Assembly (NCBI RefSeq): GCF_002266285.1
Contig: NZ_NPMS01000001.1
Coordinates: forward strand, 806,001-870,000
Length of the DNA stretch: 64,000 nucleotides
From: Virgibacillus indicus
GTDB lineage: Bacteria > Bacillota > Bacilli > Bacillales > Amphibacillaceae
Direction: 5' to 3'
The notes beneath the pieces were generated by a model. It saw only the letters and a list, made by a program, of their open reading frames with translations. It ran no database searches and was not told where the DNA came from. The translations under genes were made by a program, and so were the position numbers. Numbering within the stretch: position 1 is the stretch's first letter; every line of letters begins with the position of its first letter. Positions 57,145-64,000 of this stretch are shown here, piece by piece.

Positions 57145-57617
57145 TTGTCAGCTTTTCCTTTCTTTGTCTTTATTTCATCAATAATGGTGGCTATGATAAT
57201 AAGGGATACACCTACCACTAATGCCGAATCGGCGATGTTAAATATGGGAAAGTCATAATTAATTATTATAAAATCAAAAAAATCAACTACCTCTTTTCGG
57301 AAGAGCCTGTCGATGAAATTTCCGATTGCTCCCCCAAGAATAAAGCTTAATGATATCGCAAGCAGCTTGTTTCCTTTGGCATATTTTTGCATGTAATACA
57401 CAACACCAATAACTACTACCACGGTTACTATATAGAAAAACATCATCTGTCCTTCTAATATCCCCCATGCTGCACCGGTATTTCTATGGGAGGTCAGGTA
57501 AAAGAAATCTTCAATTACTGTAATTTGTTCTCCAAGCTCCATTGTTTTTATAATCGTCCATTTACTAAGCTGATCAATTGCAATAATTACCACTGCAATT
57601 ATGTAATACCAATACAT
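57141..57617 (-). CDS. lspA: Lipoprotein signal peptidase
   Basis: Aspartic protease of the membrane that cleaves prolipoproteins after diacylglyceryl transfer. The 158-residue protein has four hydrophobic segments, begins [17 protein letters not shown] and carries NTGAAWGI, the first catalytic aspartate in [11 protein letters not shown] and the second in [25 protein letters not shown] precedes the ATG. In B. subtilis ylyA lies between lspA and ileS; here the space holds element A2 instead. Confidence 0.96.
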   Translation of the reverse strand: MYWYYIIAVVIIAIDQLSKWTIIKTMELGEQITVIEDFFYLTSHRNTGAAWGILEGQMMFFYIVTVVVVIGVVYYMQKYAKGNKLLAISLSFILGGAIGNFIDRLFRKEVVDFFDFIIINYDFPIFNIADSALVVGVSLIIIATIIDEIKTKKGKADK

Positions 57618-57793
57618 CCTTTTTCCCCCGATTTCATTTTCGTCTTATTAATCATAAACTTTTAATAGGAGATTATCAATTTTTATCGTTAAAAAATCTA
57701 AGTCACCATTCTAAAAGATTGGGACTGCGCACTGCTAGCTCCACCAAAAAGAATTGGAACTGTACTTCATACTTCCCATCGAAATAATTTGTT

Positions 57794-58308
57794 GTTTTGA
57801 CACAAAATCTATAGAATGCGACCTAACTGCCCTGTTGATTTTAACTTCGAAGGGATGTTTCGCGGGTTGAACTGATTATCAGGATTTGGGGGTACTTCTC
57901 TGAGCCCAACACTAGAAAACAATAGCCATTGATCACATAGAGCGCCTCTCTAAGCCCAAACAACAAGGAACAGGTAGCTACCGGGCACATAGAGCTCTTC
58001 TCTAAGCCCAAACAACAAGAAACAAGTAGCCACCGGGCACATAGAGCGCCTCTCTAAGCCCAAACAACAAGAAACAGGTAGCTACCGGGCACATAGAGCG
58101 TCTCTCTGAGCCCAAACAACACGAAATAAGTAGCCACCGGGCACATAGAGTACTTCTCTAAACCCAAAGAGCTAGAAACAAATAGCCACTGGTCACATAG
58201 AGGCTATTTCGGTGGATGGCTGATATGATTCCAGAAGTATGGTTATATTTCCTGAGCAGCCGATGGAATTATCATCGCCGATTTTAGTTCGCATTTTCCA
58301 TCAACTAC
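57794..58308. repeat. Composite repeat element A2 (shared ends, 52-bp tandem core)
   Basis: About 515 bp in the 792-bp gap between ileS and lspA, opposite in orientation to A1. The left end is GTTTTGACACAAAATCTATA and the right end AGTTCGCATTTTCCATCAAC. Non-repeat arms at 57820-57892 and 58203-58290 match those of A1. The rest of the gap, 57618-57793, is AT-rich lspA leader sequence in which I see no gene; 58309-58370 shows weak similarity to the sequence after B2. Confidence 0.86.
57893..58202. repeat. Tandem array, six 52-bp units
   Basis: CACATAGAG recurs at 57934, 57986, 58038, 58090, 58142 and 58194, exactly 52 bp apart. The outermost left unit is two bases shorter. Units alternate between GTAGCTACCGGGC and GTAGCCACCGGGC versions. 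52 is not a multiple of three and no frame is open. Confidence 0.93.
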
Positions 58309-58370
58309 GTGCATTAAAAAAGCAGCAAAGTATACAAAATAAGCGTAACATTAAGATTAAATAATTCTGC

Positions 58371-58403
58371 AAAAAAATACTCCTCAACCACGAGGAGTAT
58401 TTC
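58371..58403 (-). terminator. Terminator of ileS
   Basis: AAATACTCCTC and GAGGAGTATTT form a stem with a 6-base loop, followed on the minus strand by TTTTTGCAG, just after the ileS stop. Confidence 0.93.
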
Positions 58404-58409
58404 AAATGT

Positions 58410-61160
58410 TTATGCAGTATAATTCTCTTTCACTACTTCGGCACAACGCGAGCATAATTCAGGATGATCAGTATCTTCCCCGACGGTTTCTGATGCAACC
58501 CAGCAGCGTTCGCATTTTTCTCCAGGATGTTTTTCGACTGCAACATCTGCATATTTGTATTCCTTTGCAGCTGTACTGCCGTCACTTACTGCAGCCTCAG
58601 AAACAATTAAATACTGATGCAGGTGATCCATGGAAGTTAAAACATCTTTTGTTTGTTCATCTTTTGGAACAATGACAATTTTAGCTTCCAGTGATTTACC
58701 AATAATTTTTTCATTTCTTGCCTCTTCCAAAGCCTTATATATATCGTTGCGGACATTCATGAAATGATCCCATTTTTCTTCATCCAAATCAACAATTTTC
58801 CTTGGTTCAGGTATATCAGTCAATTGAACACTTTCCGCTTCTGTACCTGGGATATATTCCCATACTTCATCCATCGTATGCGGGATGATTGGTGTCAGTA
58901 ATTTTACCAGTGTTGTTAACGTTTCATAATAACCTGTTTGAATGCTTCGACGACGCTTATTATCTTTTGCCTCAATATATAATACATCTTTTGCAAAGTC
59001 CAGATAGAATGAGCTTAAATCAACAGCACAGAAGTTATGGATCTGATGGAAAATTGGTGAGTATTCAAATTGCTCATAACTTTCCCGAACATCTTTAACC
59101 ACTTGCTGTAAGCGATGAAGCATGTAACGATCTACTTCTTCCATTTCCTGTTCAGGTACACTGTCTGCTTTCGGATCAAAGTCTGCCAGATTCGCAAGCA
59201 TAAAACGGAATGTATTACGAATTTTACGATATGCTTCCGAAGTCTGCTTTAAGATATCATTGGAAATACGAACATCTGCCTGATAATCCACAGACGATAC
59301 CCACAAACGCAGAATATCTGAGCCTAGCTGTTTTTGCACCTTTGCTGGAACCATAACGTTTCCTAAAGATTTACTCATTTTCCGACCATTGCCGTCAAGG
59401 ACAAAGCCATGACTTATAATATTTTCATATGGTGCTTTTCCAGTTACTGCAACCGCTGTGGAAAGAGATGAGTTAAACCAGCCGCGATACTGATCACTTC
59501 CTTCCAGATATACATCTGCAGGACGTTTATGATCCTCTCTGTTACACAGGACTGCTTCATGGGAGGAACCGGAATCAAACCATACATCCATAATATCGGT
59601 TTCTTTTGTAAACTTGCCATTCGGACTATGCTCTGAAGTAAATCCATCAGGCAGCAAATCTTTTGCTTCTCTTTCAAACCATACATTGGAACCGTACTCA
59701 GCAAAAAGAGCTGAGACATGTTCAATCGTTTTATCAGTAATAATCGGTGTGCCATCCTCCCCATAAAATACAGGAATTGGAACACCCCATGCACGCTGGC
59801 GTGAAATACACCAGTCTTCACGATCGCGAACCATATTATAAAGTCTTGTTTCTCCCCATGTTGGATGCCAATTAATTCGTTTGATTTCACCTAGAATATC
59901 CTGACGGAAATCCTTGATGGATGCAAACCACTGGGATGTTGCACGGAAGATGGTTGGTTTTTTCGTACGCCAGTCATGCGGGTAAGAGTGAGTAATAAAT
60001 GATAATTTTAGCAATGCTCCACTCTCATCAAGCTTTTCTGTGATAGCTTTATTTGCCGCATCATAAAATAACCCTTCGAAACCTGGAGCTTCACTAGTAA
60101 AATACCCACGGTCATCAACAGGAGAAAGAGGTTCAATGCCATAGGATTTTCCAACAACAAAGTCATCCTCCCCGTGTCCTGGAGCAGTATGAACACAGCC
60201 AGTACCGGCCTCAGTTGTTACATGCTCACCAAGCATGACCAAAGAGTCGCGATCATAAAAAGGATGTTTGGCAACAATTTTATCTGCTTCCTGTCCTTTA
60301 AAGGTTTTGACAACTTTAGGATCATTCCACTCAAGTTCTTCAGCAACAGATTCAAGCAGCGCATTTGCAACCACATATTTTTGATCATTGACTTCAACAA
60401 CTGCATATTTTAAATCAGGATGAAAACTGATCCCCAGATTTGCCGGAATTGTCCATGGTGTTGTTGTCCAGATTATGATTTTTTCTCCGCCTTCAAGCAA
60501 TCCTTTACCATCAGTAACCTCAAATGCTACATAAATGGAAGGTGAGCGTTTATCATGATATTCAATTTCTGCTTCAGCCAACGCTGATTCAGAAGACGGT
60601 GACCAATACACTGGTTTTAAACCTTTGTAGATATAGCCTTTTTTAGCCATCTCACCAAATACTTTTATTTGAGCAGCTTCATAATCCTTTGTTAATGTGA
60701 TATATGGATTATCCCAATCACCGCGAACACCTAGTGCTTTGAATTGAGTTCGCTGATTATCAATTTGTTCTAATGCATAGTCTGCACATAATTTTCTAAA
60801 CTCAGCTGTACTCATTTCTTTGCGCTTCACCTTTTTCTTTTTGGTTAAAGCTGTTTCAATTGGCAGCCCATGTGTATCCCAGCCCGGAATATACGGAGCA
60901 TGGTAGCCTGTCATGGATTTATAGCGGGTAATAAAATCTTTTAAAATTTTATTAAGCGCATGGCCAATGTGCAAATCACCATTTGCATATGGAGGCCCAT
61001 CATGCAAAATAAATAATGGTCTCCCTTTTGTCCGTTCTAGACCTTTTTGATAAAGGTTGTTTTCTTCCCACTGTTCCTGCCGTTTTGGCTCTTTATTAGG
61101 CAAATTTCCTCGCATTGGAAAATCTGTTTTTGGCATTAATAATGTATCTTTATAATCCAT
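58410..61160 (-). CDS. ileS: Isoleucyl-tRNA synthetase
   Basis: Charges tRNA-Ile and edits valine. The 916-residue class I enzyme has HIGHALNK (64-71), the editing CP1 domain with [14 protein letters not shown], the second signature KMSKSLGN near residue 594, and a C-terminal zinc-binding pair of CxxC motifs (KCERCWVAS and [10 protein letters not shown]). AGGAGGAAATAAAA precedes the ATG. Expression is under the T-box upstream. Confidence 0.98.
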   Translation of the reverse strand: MDYKDTLLMPKTDFPMRGNLPNKEPKRQEQWEENNLYQKGLERTKGRPLFILHDGPPYANGDLHIGHALNKILKDFITRYKSMTGYHAPYIPGWDTHGLPIETALTKKKKVKRKEMSTAEFRKLCADYALEQIDNQRTQFKALGVRGDWDNPYITLTKDYEAAQIKVFGEMAKKGYIYKGLKPVYWSPSSESALAEAEIEYHDKRSPSIYVAFEVTDGKGLLEGGEKIIIWTTTPWTIPANLGISFHPDLKYAVVEVNDQKYVVANALLESVAEELEWNDPKVVKTFKGQEADKIVAKHPFYDRDSLVMLGEHVTTEAGTGCVHTAPGHGEDDFVVGKSYGIEPLSPVDDRGYFTSEAPGFEGLFYDAANKAITEKLDESGALLKLSFITHSYPHDWRTKKPTIFRATSQWFASIKDFRQDILGEIKRINWHPTWGETRLYNMVRDREDWCISRQRAWGVPIPVFYGEDGTPIITDKTIEHVSALFAEYGSNVWFEREAKDLLPDGFTSEHSPNGKFTKETDIMDVWFDSGSSHEAVLCNREDHKRPADVYLEGSDQYRGWFNSSLSTAVAVTGKAPYENIISHGFVLDGNGRKMSKSLGNVMVPAKVQKQLGSDILRLWVSSVDYQADVRISNDILKQTSEAYRKIRNTFRFMLANLADFDPKADSVPEQEMEEVDRYMLHRLQQVVKDVRESYEQFEYSPIFHQIHNFCAVDLSSFYLDFAKDVLYIEAKDNKRRRSIQTGYYETLTTLVKLLTPIIPHTMDEVWEYIPGTEAESVQLTDIPEPRKIVDLDEEKWDHFMNVRNDIYKALEEARNEKIIGKSLEAKIVIVPKDEQTKDVLTSMDHLHQYLIVSEAAVSDGSTAAKEYKYADVAVEKHPGEKCERCWVASETVGEDTDHPELCSRCAEVVKENYTA

Positions 61161-61195
61161 TTTTATTTCCTCCTGCTATACATTTTTTAAAAATA

Positions 61196-61465
61196 GGTAC
61201 AAAAAAAGTCTTCAGCATCCCAAAAGGGACGAGAAGACTCGCGGTACCACCCTTATAAACTTAAAAATTACTTTTAAATTCACTCGATATTCGTAACGGG
61301 AATAAATCGTCCATTACTACTGTTATTCATAATGGATACTCCGGAGTGATTTTCTAAAAACATCTCTGCATCAGGCTCTCACCAATTCCTGATTCGCTTT
61401 GCAGCTCATTGCTTTTATACTGTCTCCATCAGTGTATTTAATAACTATTATTTACCTGCGTGTGT
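61196..61465 (-). promoter_or_regulatory. Isoleucine T-box riboswitch upstream of ileS
   Basis: On the minus strand the leader has the AGTA motif of stem I, GAAAATCACTCC with a likely ATC (Ile) specifier at 61348-61350, and the T-box sequence GGGTGGTACCGCG at 61240-61252 that reads the tRNA acceptor end. A terminator stem follows, AGTCTTC with GAAGACT (61207-61239) and a T run. Uncharged tRNA-Ile should favour the antiterminator and read-through into ileS. Confidence 0.95.
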
Positions 61466-61469
61466 ATGA

Positions 61470-61498
61470 ATTATATGTAAAATTCCCGGCCACGTCAA
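61470..61498 (-). promoter_or_regulatory. Sigma-A promoter of ileS
   Basis: Minus-strand TTGACG (61493-61498) and TATAAT (61470-61475) have a 17-bp spacer, the best promoter match in the window. The -35 lies four bases beyond the divIVA stop. Confidence 0.88.
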
Positions 61499-61501
61499 GG
61501 T

Positions 61502-62014
61502 CTATGATTTATTTTCCACCAACTCAAGCTCTTCGCCCAGCTCTTCATTGAATAAATCTTCCCAGTCATCTGTTCCAATCATATCAAGCTGTGCTTCAAC
61601 AAGCATTTTTAAACGGGTACGAAATACTTTTGCCTGCTTCTTTAATTCTTCCACATCCATAGAAATACGACGGGATTTACTTAATGCTTCGTTGATTATC
61701 CGGTCTGCATTTTTCTCAGCTTCTTTAATGATCAGTTTGGATTCCTTTGTAGCATTACCTTTCAATTCTTCTGCTGTTTCTTGTGCTACAAGGATCGATT
61801 TATTTAAGGTTTCTTCAATATTGGTGAAATGCCCAAGCTTTTCATCCAGCTGTTCCACCTTTTCCTTCAGTTCCTTTTTTTCACGGATAGCCATCTCATA
61901 GTCCTTAATTACCTGATCCAAAAACTCATTAACTTCATCCTCATCATATCCGCGAAAACTGCGGGTAAACTCTTTATTATGAATATCTAACGGTGTTAAT
62001 GGCACATTGGCCAC
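61502..62014 (-). CDS. divIVA: Cell division initiation protein DivIVA
   Basis: Coiled-coil protein that binds curved membrane at poles and septa and positions division and chromosome-anchoring proteins. The 170-residue protein has the lipid-binding N-terminal domain (PLTPLDIHNKEFTRSFRGYDEDEVNEF, about 5-31), then two coiled coils and an acidic tail. TTAAGGAGGTGGCC precedes the ATG. It follows the sepF-ylmG-ylmH cluster as in most Firmicutes. Confidence 0.96.
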   Translation of the reverse strand: MANVPLTPLDIHNKEFTRSFRGYDEDEVNEFLDQVIKDYEMAIREKKELKEKVEQLDEKLGHFTNIEETLNKSILVAQETAEELKGNATKESKLIIKEAEKNADRIINEALSKSRRISMDVEELKKQAKVFRTRLKMLVEAQLDMIGTDDWEDLFNEELGEELELVENKS

Positions 62015-62166
62015 CTCCTTAAAGAAATAATTAATTATTGCTTGCAGATGTCAAATTGAAGCAAGAAATTCATTGTCAATCTCCGTATTAATTATAAATT
62101 TATAAAATTGCATTAAACGGTTATTCGACATAAAATAGGTTTATTCCTGCAAATTCATTAAAGTTT

Positions 62167-62943
62167 TTATTTTAAAAGAGCAACTGTTATTCTCCATTTA
62201 TCCTTCCGGGTTCTGCCATTTATTTTTACAAGTTTACTTCTGCCTTTTTTACGTGCAGAAACTAAATCACCCTCCTGAAGCATAAATTTCCCATCTTCAA
62301 TTACCTTATGGTTTACTTTAACAAATTGTTTGCTGATATAATCGGTAGCATCTTTTCTTGAAATATTGTAAATTTCTTTAAGTACTGCATCGAGTCGCAA
62401 AGAGGAAACAGTTTTATCTGCTTCTACCCAATTAGTGTCCATTTCTATTTTTGCTGAAAGCGGGAGTTCTTCAAGTTTTACATTGGCTTTCTTTACAGAG
62501 GTTAGATTTGTCTTGACATATGCAGCAATTTCAGATGCCAATACGATTTGAATGATGCCATTATCTGCAAAAATATCCCCTAATTTTTTTCGTTTTATTC
62601 CTGATGATAAGAAAGCCCCCATTACATCTCTGTGTTCCAGTTTAATAAATTTATCCTGGTAGGAAGCTTGAAGCAATGTCATCTGATAAGATCCTTCTGT
62701 AATTTCTTCGTAAAATGGGGCGATGATCATTCTTTTTCTTTCCGTATGATCTCCGCCGCCATTTTTATACAATTTTAATTCATCATTTGCCGTTCCAATC
62801 AGCATTTCCGTGATCTGCTGTTCCCTAGGATCGAGAAAATCAGTCAGTTTGTACTGATAAGTCAATTCCACCTGCTCTTTTAAGGAAATGATATAGTCGA
62901 TAAATGGCTGTTCTTCTTTTCTAAAATGCTGATAAATGTCCAT
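62167..62943 (-). CDS. ylmH: S4-domain RNA-binding protein YlmH
   Basis: A 258-residue protein with a YlmH N-terminal half (AFLSSGIKRKKLGDI and the QIVLASEIAAYV stretch) and a C-terminal S4 RNA-binding domain from about 180 (SSLRLDAVLKEIYNISRKDATDYI). YlmH has been linked in B. subtilis to the ribosome quality-control pathway in which RqcH acts, but it is normally found in this division cluster. A gap of about 150 bp separates it from divIVA. Confidence 0.93.
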   Translation of the reverse strand: MDIYQHFRKEEQPFIDYIISLKEQVELTYQYKLTDFLDPREQQITEMLIGTANDELKLYKNGGGDHTERKRMIIAPFYEEITEGSYQMTLLQASYQDKFIKLEHRDVMGAFLSSGIKRKKLGDIFADNGIIQIVLASEIAAYVKTNLTSVKKANVKLEELPLSAKIEMDTNWVEADKTVSSLRLDAVLKEIYNISRKDATDYISKQFVKVNHKVIEDGKFMLQEGDLVSARKKGRSKLVKINGRTRKDKWRITVALLK

Positions 62944-62954
62944 ATTAAATCACC

Positions 62955-63215
62955 TTAGAACATCCGGAACAGTTCCAGTAATCCCATTCGAGCGAGGTAC
63001 AGCACAAAAATACCTACAATTGGTGAAAAATCAATCATGCCAAGTGGTGGGATGAATTTCCGGAATTGCTCCAGATATGGTTCGCAAATTTTAGCAAGAA
63101 AGACGCCAAATGATGATTCACGTGCACCTGGAAACCATGACATAAATATATAAACAATTAGTGCATAACTGTATATTGTTAGAGCCATATTCAATACATT
63201 ATATAATTGGAACAT
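62955..63215 (-). CDS. ylmG: YggT family membrane protein YlmG
   Basis: An 86-residue protein with two membrane segments (about 6-27 and 62-82) joined by a loop with [12 protein letters not shown] and the [17 protein letters not shown] motif typical of YggT. Its role is not established; homologues in chloroplasts affect nucleoid and division patterns. The ATG at 63215 overlaps a nearby out-of-frame ATG at 63219 but fits the family. It is placed between sepF and ylmH. Confidence 0.92.
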   Translation of the reverse strand: MFQLYNVLNMALTIYSYALIVYIFMSWFPGARESSFGVFLAKICEPYLEQFRKFIPPLGMIDFSPIVGIFVLYLARMGLLELFRMF

Positions 63216-63221
63216 TCATTA

Positions 63222-63653
63222 CTACCATCCTTTTTCAAATTCTTCTTCAGGAAATGTCTCTGAGATCGTACCGGAAACATCAACATTATCTGGTGTACAC
63301 AGGAATGTTTCGGCACCCAGCTTCTGTATATCTCCATTTACTGCATATACCGTACCGCTTAAAAAATCAACAATTCGTTTTGCCTGATTATTGTCAACAC
63401 GCTGCAGATTAATGACAACTGCCCTTCTGTTCACAATATTATCAGCAATTTCCTGAGCTTCATTATAGTTTCTCGGCTCACAAAGCACAACTTTGGAGGA
63501 AGGCTGCTGCATGCTAGTTAAATTAACAACATTTTGGCCGGTCTTCTTTTGGCTGAGTCTGTTTTCAGGCTCCCCTTTTTCTTCCTCAACATACTCATAT
63601 TCATACTCATCGTCCATGGTAAAGTAATTTTTGATTTTACTTTTAATGCTCAT
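63222..63653 (-). CDS. sepF: Cell division protein SepF
   Basis: FtsZ-bundling protein anchored to the membrane by an N-terminal amphipathic helix. The 143 residues show the helix [13 protein letters not shown], an acidic linker rich in Y and E, and the globular FtsZ-binding domain from about residue 53 ([33 protein letters not shown] and [19 protein letters not shown]). GGGGTGTAAAA precedes the ATG. Confidence 0.96.
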   Translation of the reverse strand: MSIKSKIKNYFTMDDEYEYEYVEEEKGEPENRLSQKKTGQNVVNLTSMQQPSSKVVLCEPRNYNEAQEIADNIVNRRAVVINLQRVDNNQAKRIVDFLSGTVYAVNGDIQKLGAETFLCTPDNVDVSGTISETFPEEEFEKGW

Positions 63654-63683
63654 TTTTACACCCCGCTCATCAGAATAAGTATT

Positions 63684-64000
63684 TTAGGATCCTACTAATT
63701 TTGAACCAACTCGAATATGTGTAGCTCCTTCTTCAACGGCCAAATCATAGTCATTGCTCATCCCCATTGATAAAAACTCACAGGGAGCATGAGGGAATTT
63801 TTTTTCCTTAATGGAATCTCTTAATTCCGCCAAATTCCTGAAAATCTCTCTTAAACGGTCTTTATCTTCAATATGTGGTGCCATTGTCATTAATCCGACA
63901 ACATGAACATTGCTGTATTTTTCAATTTCCTCAATAAACGGAATTACTTTACCAGGATCCAATCCATGTTTTGATTCTTCTCCACTCACATTTACCTGTA
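63684..64000 (-). CDS. ylmE: YggS family PLP-binding protein YlmE, 3' part only
   Basis: Pyridoxal-phosphate-binding protein involved in PLP balance. Only the last 105 codons are in the window; the coding region runs off the right edge. The visible part begins QVNVSGEESKHGLDPGKV and includes VVGLMTMAPHIEDKDRLREIF and SMGMSNDYDLAVEEGATHIRVGS, the family C-terminal hallmark. It lies upstream of sepF, as in B. subtilis. A GTG inside the frame at 63989 is not a start. Confidence 0.95.
   Translation of the reverse strand, partial: QVNVSGEESKHGLDPGKVIPFIEEIEKYSNVHVVGLMTMAPHIEDKDRLREIFRNLAELRDSIKEKKFPHAPCEFLSMGMSNDYDLAVEEGATHIRVGSKLVGS

Noticed and set aside
57794..57815. Promoter from TTGACA and TATAGA in the element end
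   Set aside because: The two hexamers are only about 7 bp apart, far from the 17 bp needed.
61331..61340. Alternative isoleucine specifier (ATC at 61335-61337)
   Set aside because: The ATC at 61348-61350 follows GAAA and precedes ACTCC, the usual setting of a T-box specifier, so it is preferred.

Overview
The window reads as a chromosomal core segment of a low-GC, endospore-forming Firmicute of the family Bacillaceae. A SpoVM-type 27-residue peptide gene, remA, fapR, sepF-divIVA and a B. subtilis-like gene order support this. Protein similarity recalled from memory and the style of the intergenic repeats suggest an Oceanobacillus/Virgibacillus-like genus, but the genus is an inference. Nearly all genes lie on the minus strand, so the biological order runs from the right end to the left end.

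In that order: the division cluster ylmE(partial)-sepF-ylmG-ylmH-divIVA (64000-61502); ileS behind a clear T-box leader (61498-58410); lspA-rluD; the pyrimidine operon pyrR-pyrB-pyrC-carA-carB-pyrK-pyrD-pyrF-pyrE with a sigma-A promoter and two PyrR attenuators (56236-45929); an accessory islet with a methyltransferase, a LysR regulator and ohr (45493-43275); rqcH (plus strand), a Ca-type P-ATPase, yicC, remA, gmk, rpoZ, coaBC, priA, fmt, rsmB, prpC, prkC, rsgA, rpe, thiN and spoVM; divergent rpmB and yloU, then fakA; a plus-strand AzgA-type purine permease; sdaAB-sdaAA, recG; the lipid block fapR-plsX-fabD-fabG-acpP with a FapR operator; rnc, a plus-strand DUF1128 gene, smc, ftsY, ylxM-ffh; rpsP-khpA-ylqD-rimM-trmD; rplS; lepB and the 5' part of rbgA (489-1).

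The genes serve translation and ribosome assembly (rpsP, rplS, rpmB, rimM, trmD, rbgA, rsgA, khpA, fmt, rsmB, ileS, rqcH), protein targeting and secretion (ffh, ftsY, lepB, lspA), chromosome maintenance (smc, recG, priA), fatty-acid and phospholipid synthesis, UMP synthesis and cell division. Compared with the B. subtilis order, pyrP, def, rlmN and ylyA are missing from their usual slots, and a DUF1128 gene, a permease and the ohr/LysR/methyltransferase islet are extra.

The least explained content is intergenic. Four elements of about 360-520 bp (4220-4629, 12500-12970, 45528-45888, 57794-58308) share the same two ends but carry one of two unrelated cores: a tandem array of 52-bp units (four and six copies) or a GC-rich palindromic core, and in the GC-rich pair the core is inverted relative to the ends. 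Two further repeat families are present: one (32168-32478, 36376-36536, fragment 24431-24460) that starts a few bases after stop codons and looks like structured RNA, and one with short inverted ends (1093-1205, 16304-16368, 18511-18646). No transposase, phage, CRISPR array, rRNA or tRNA gene was found.
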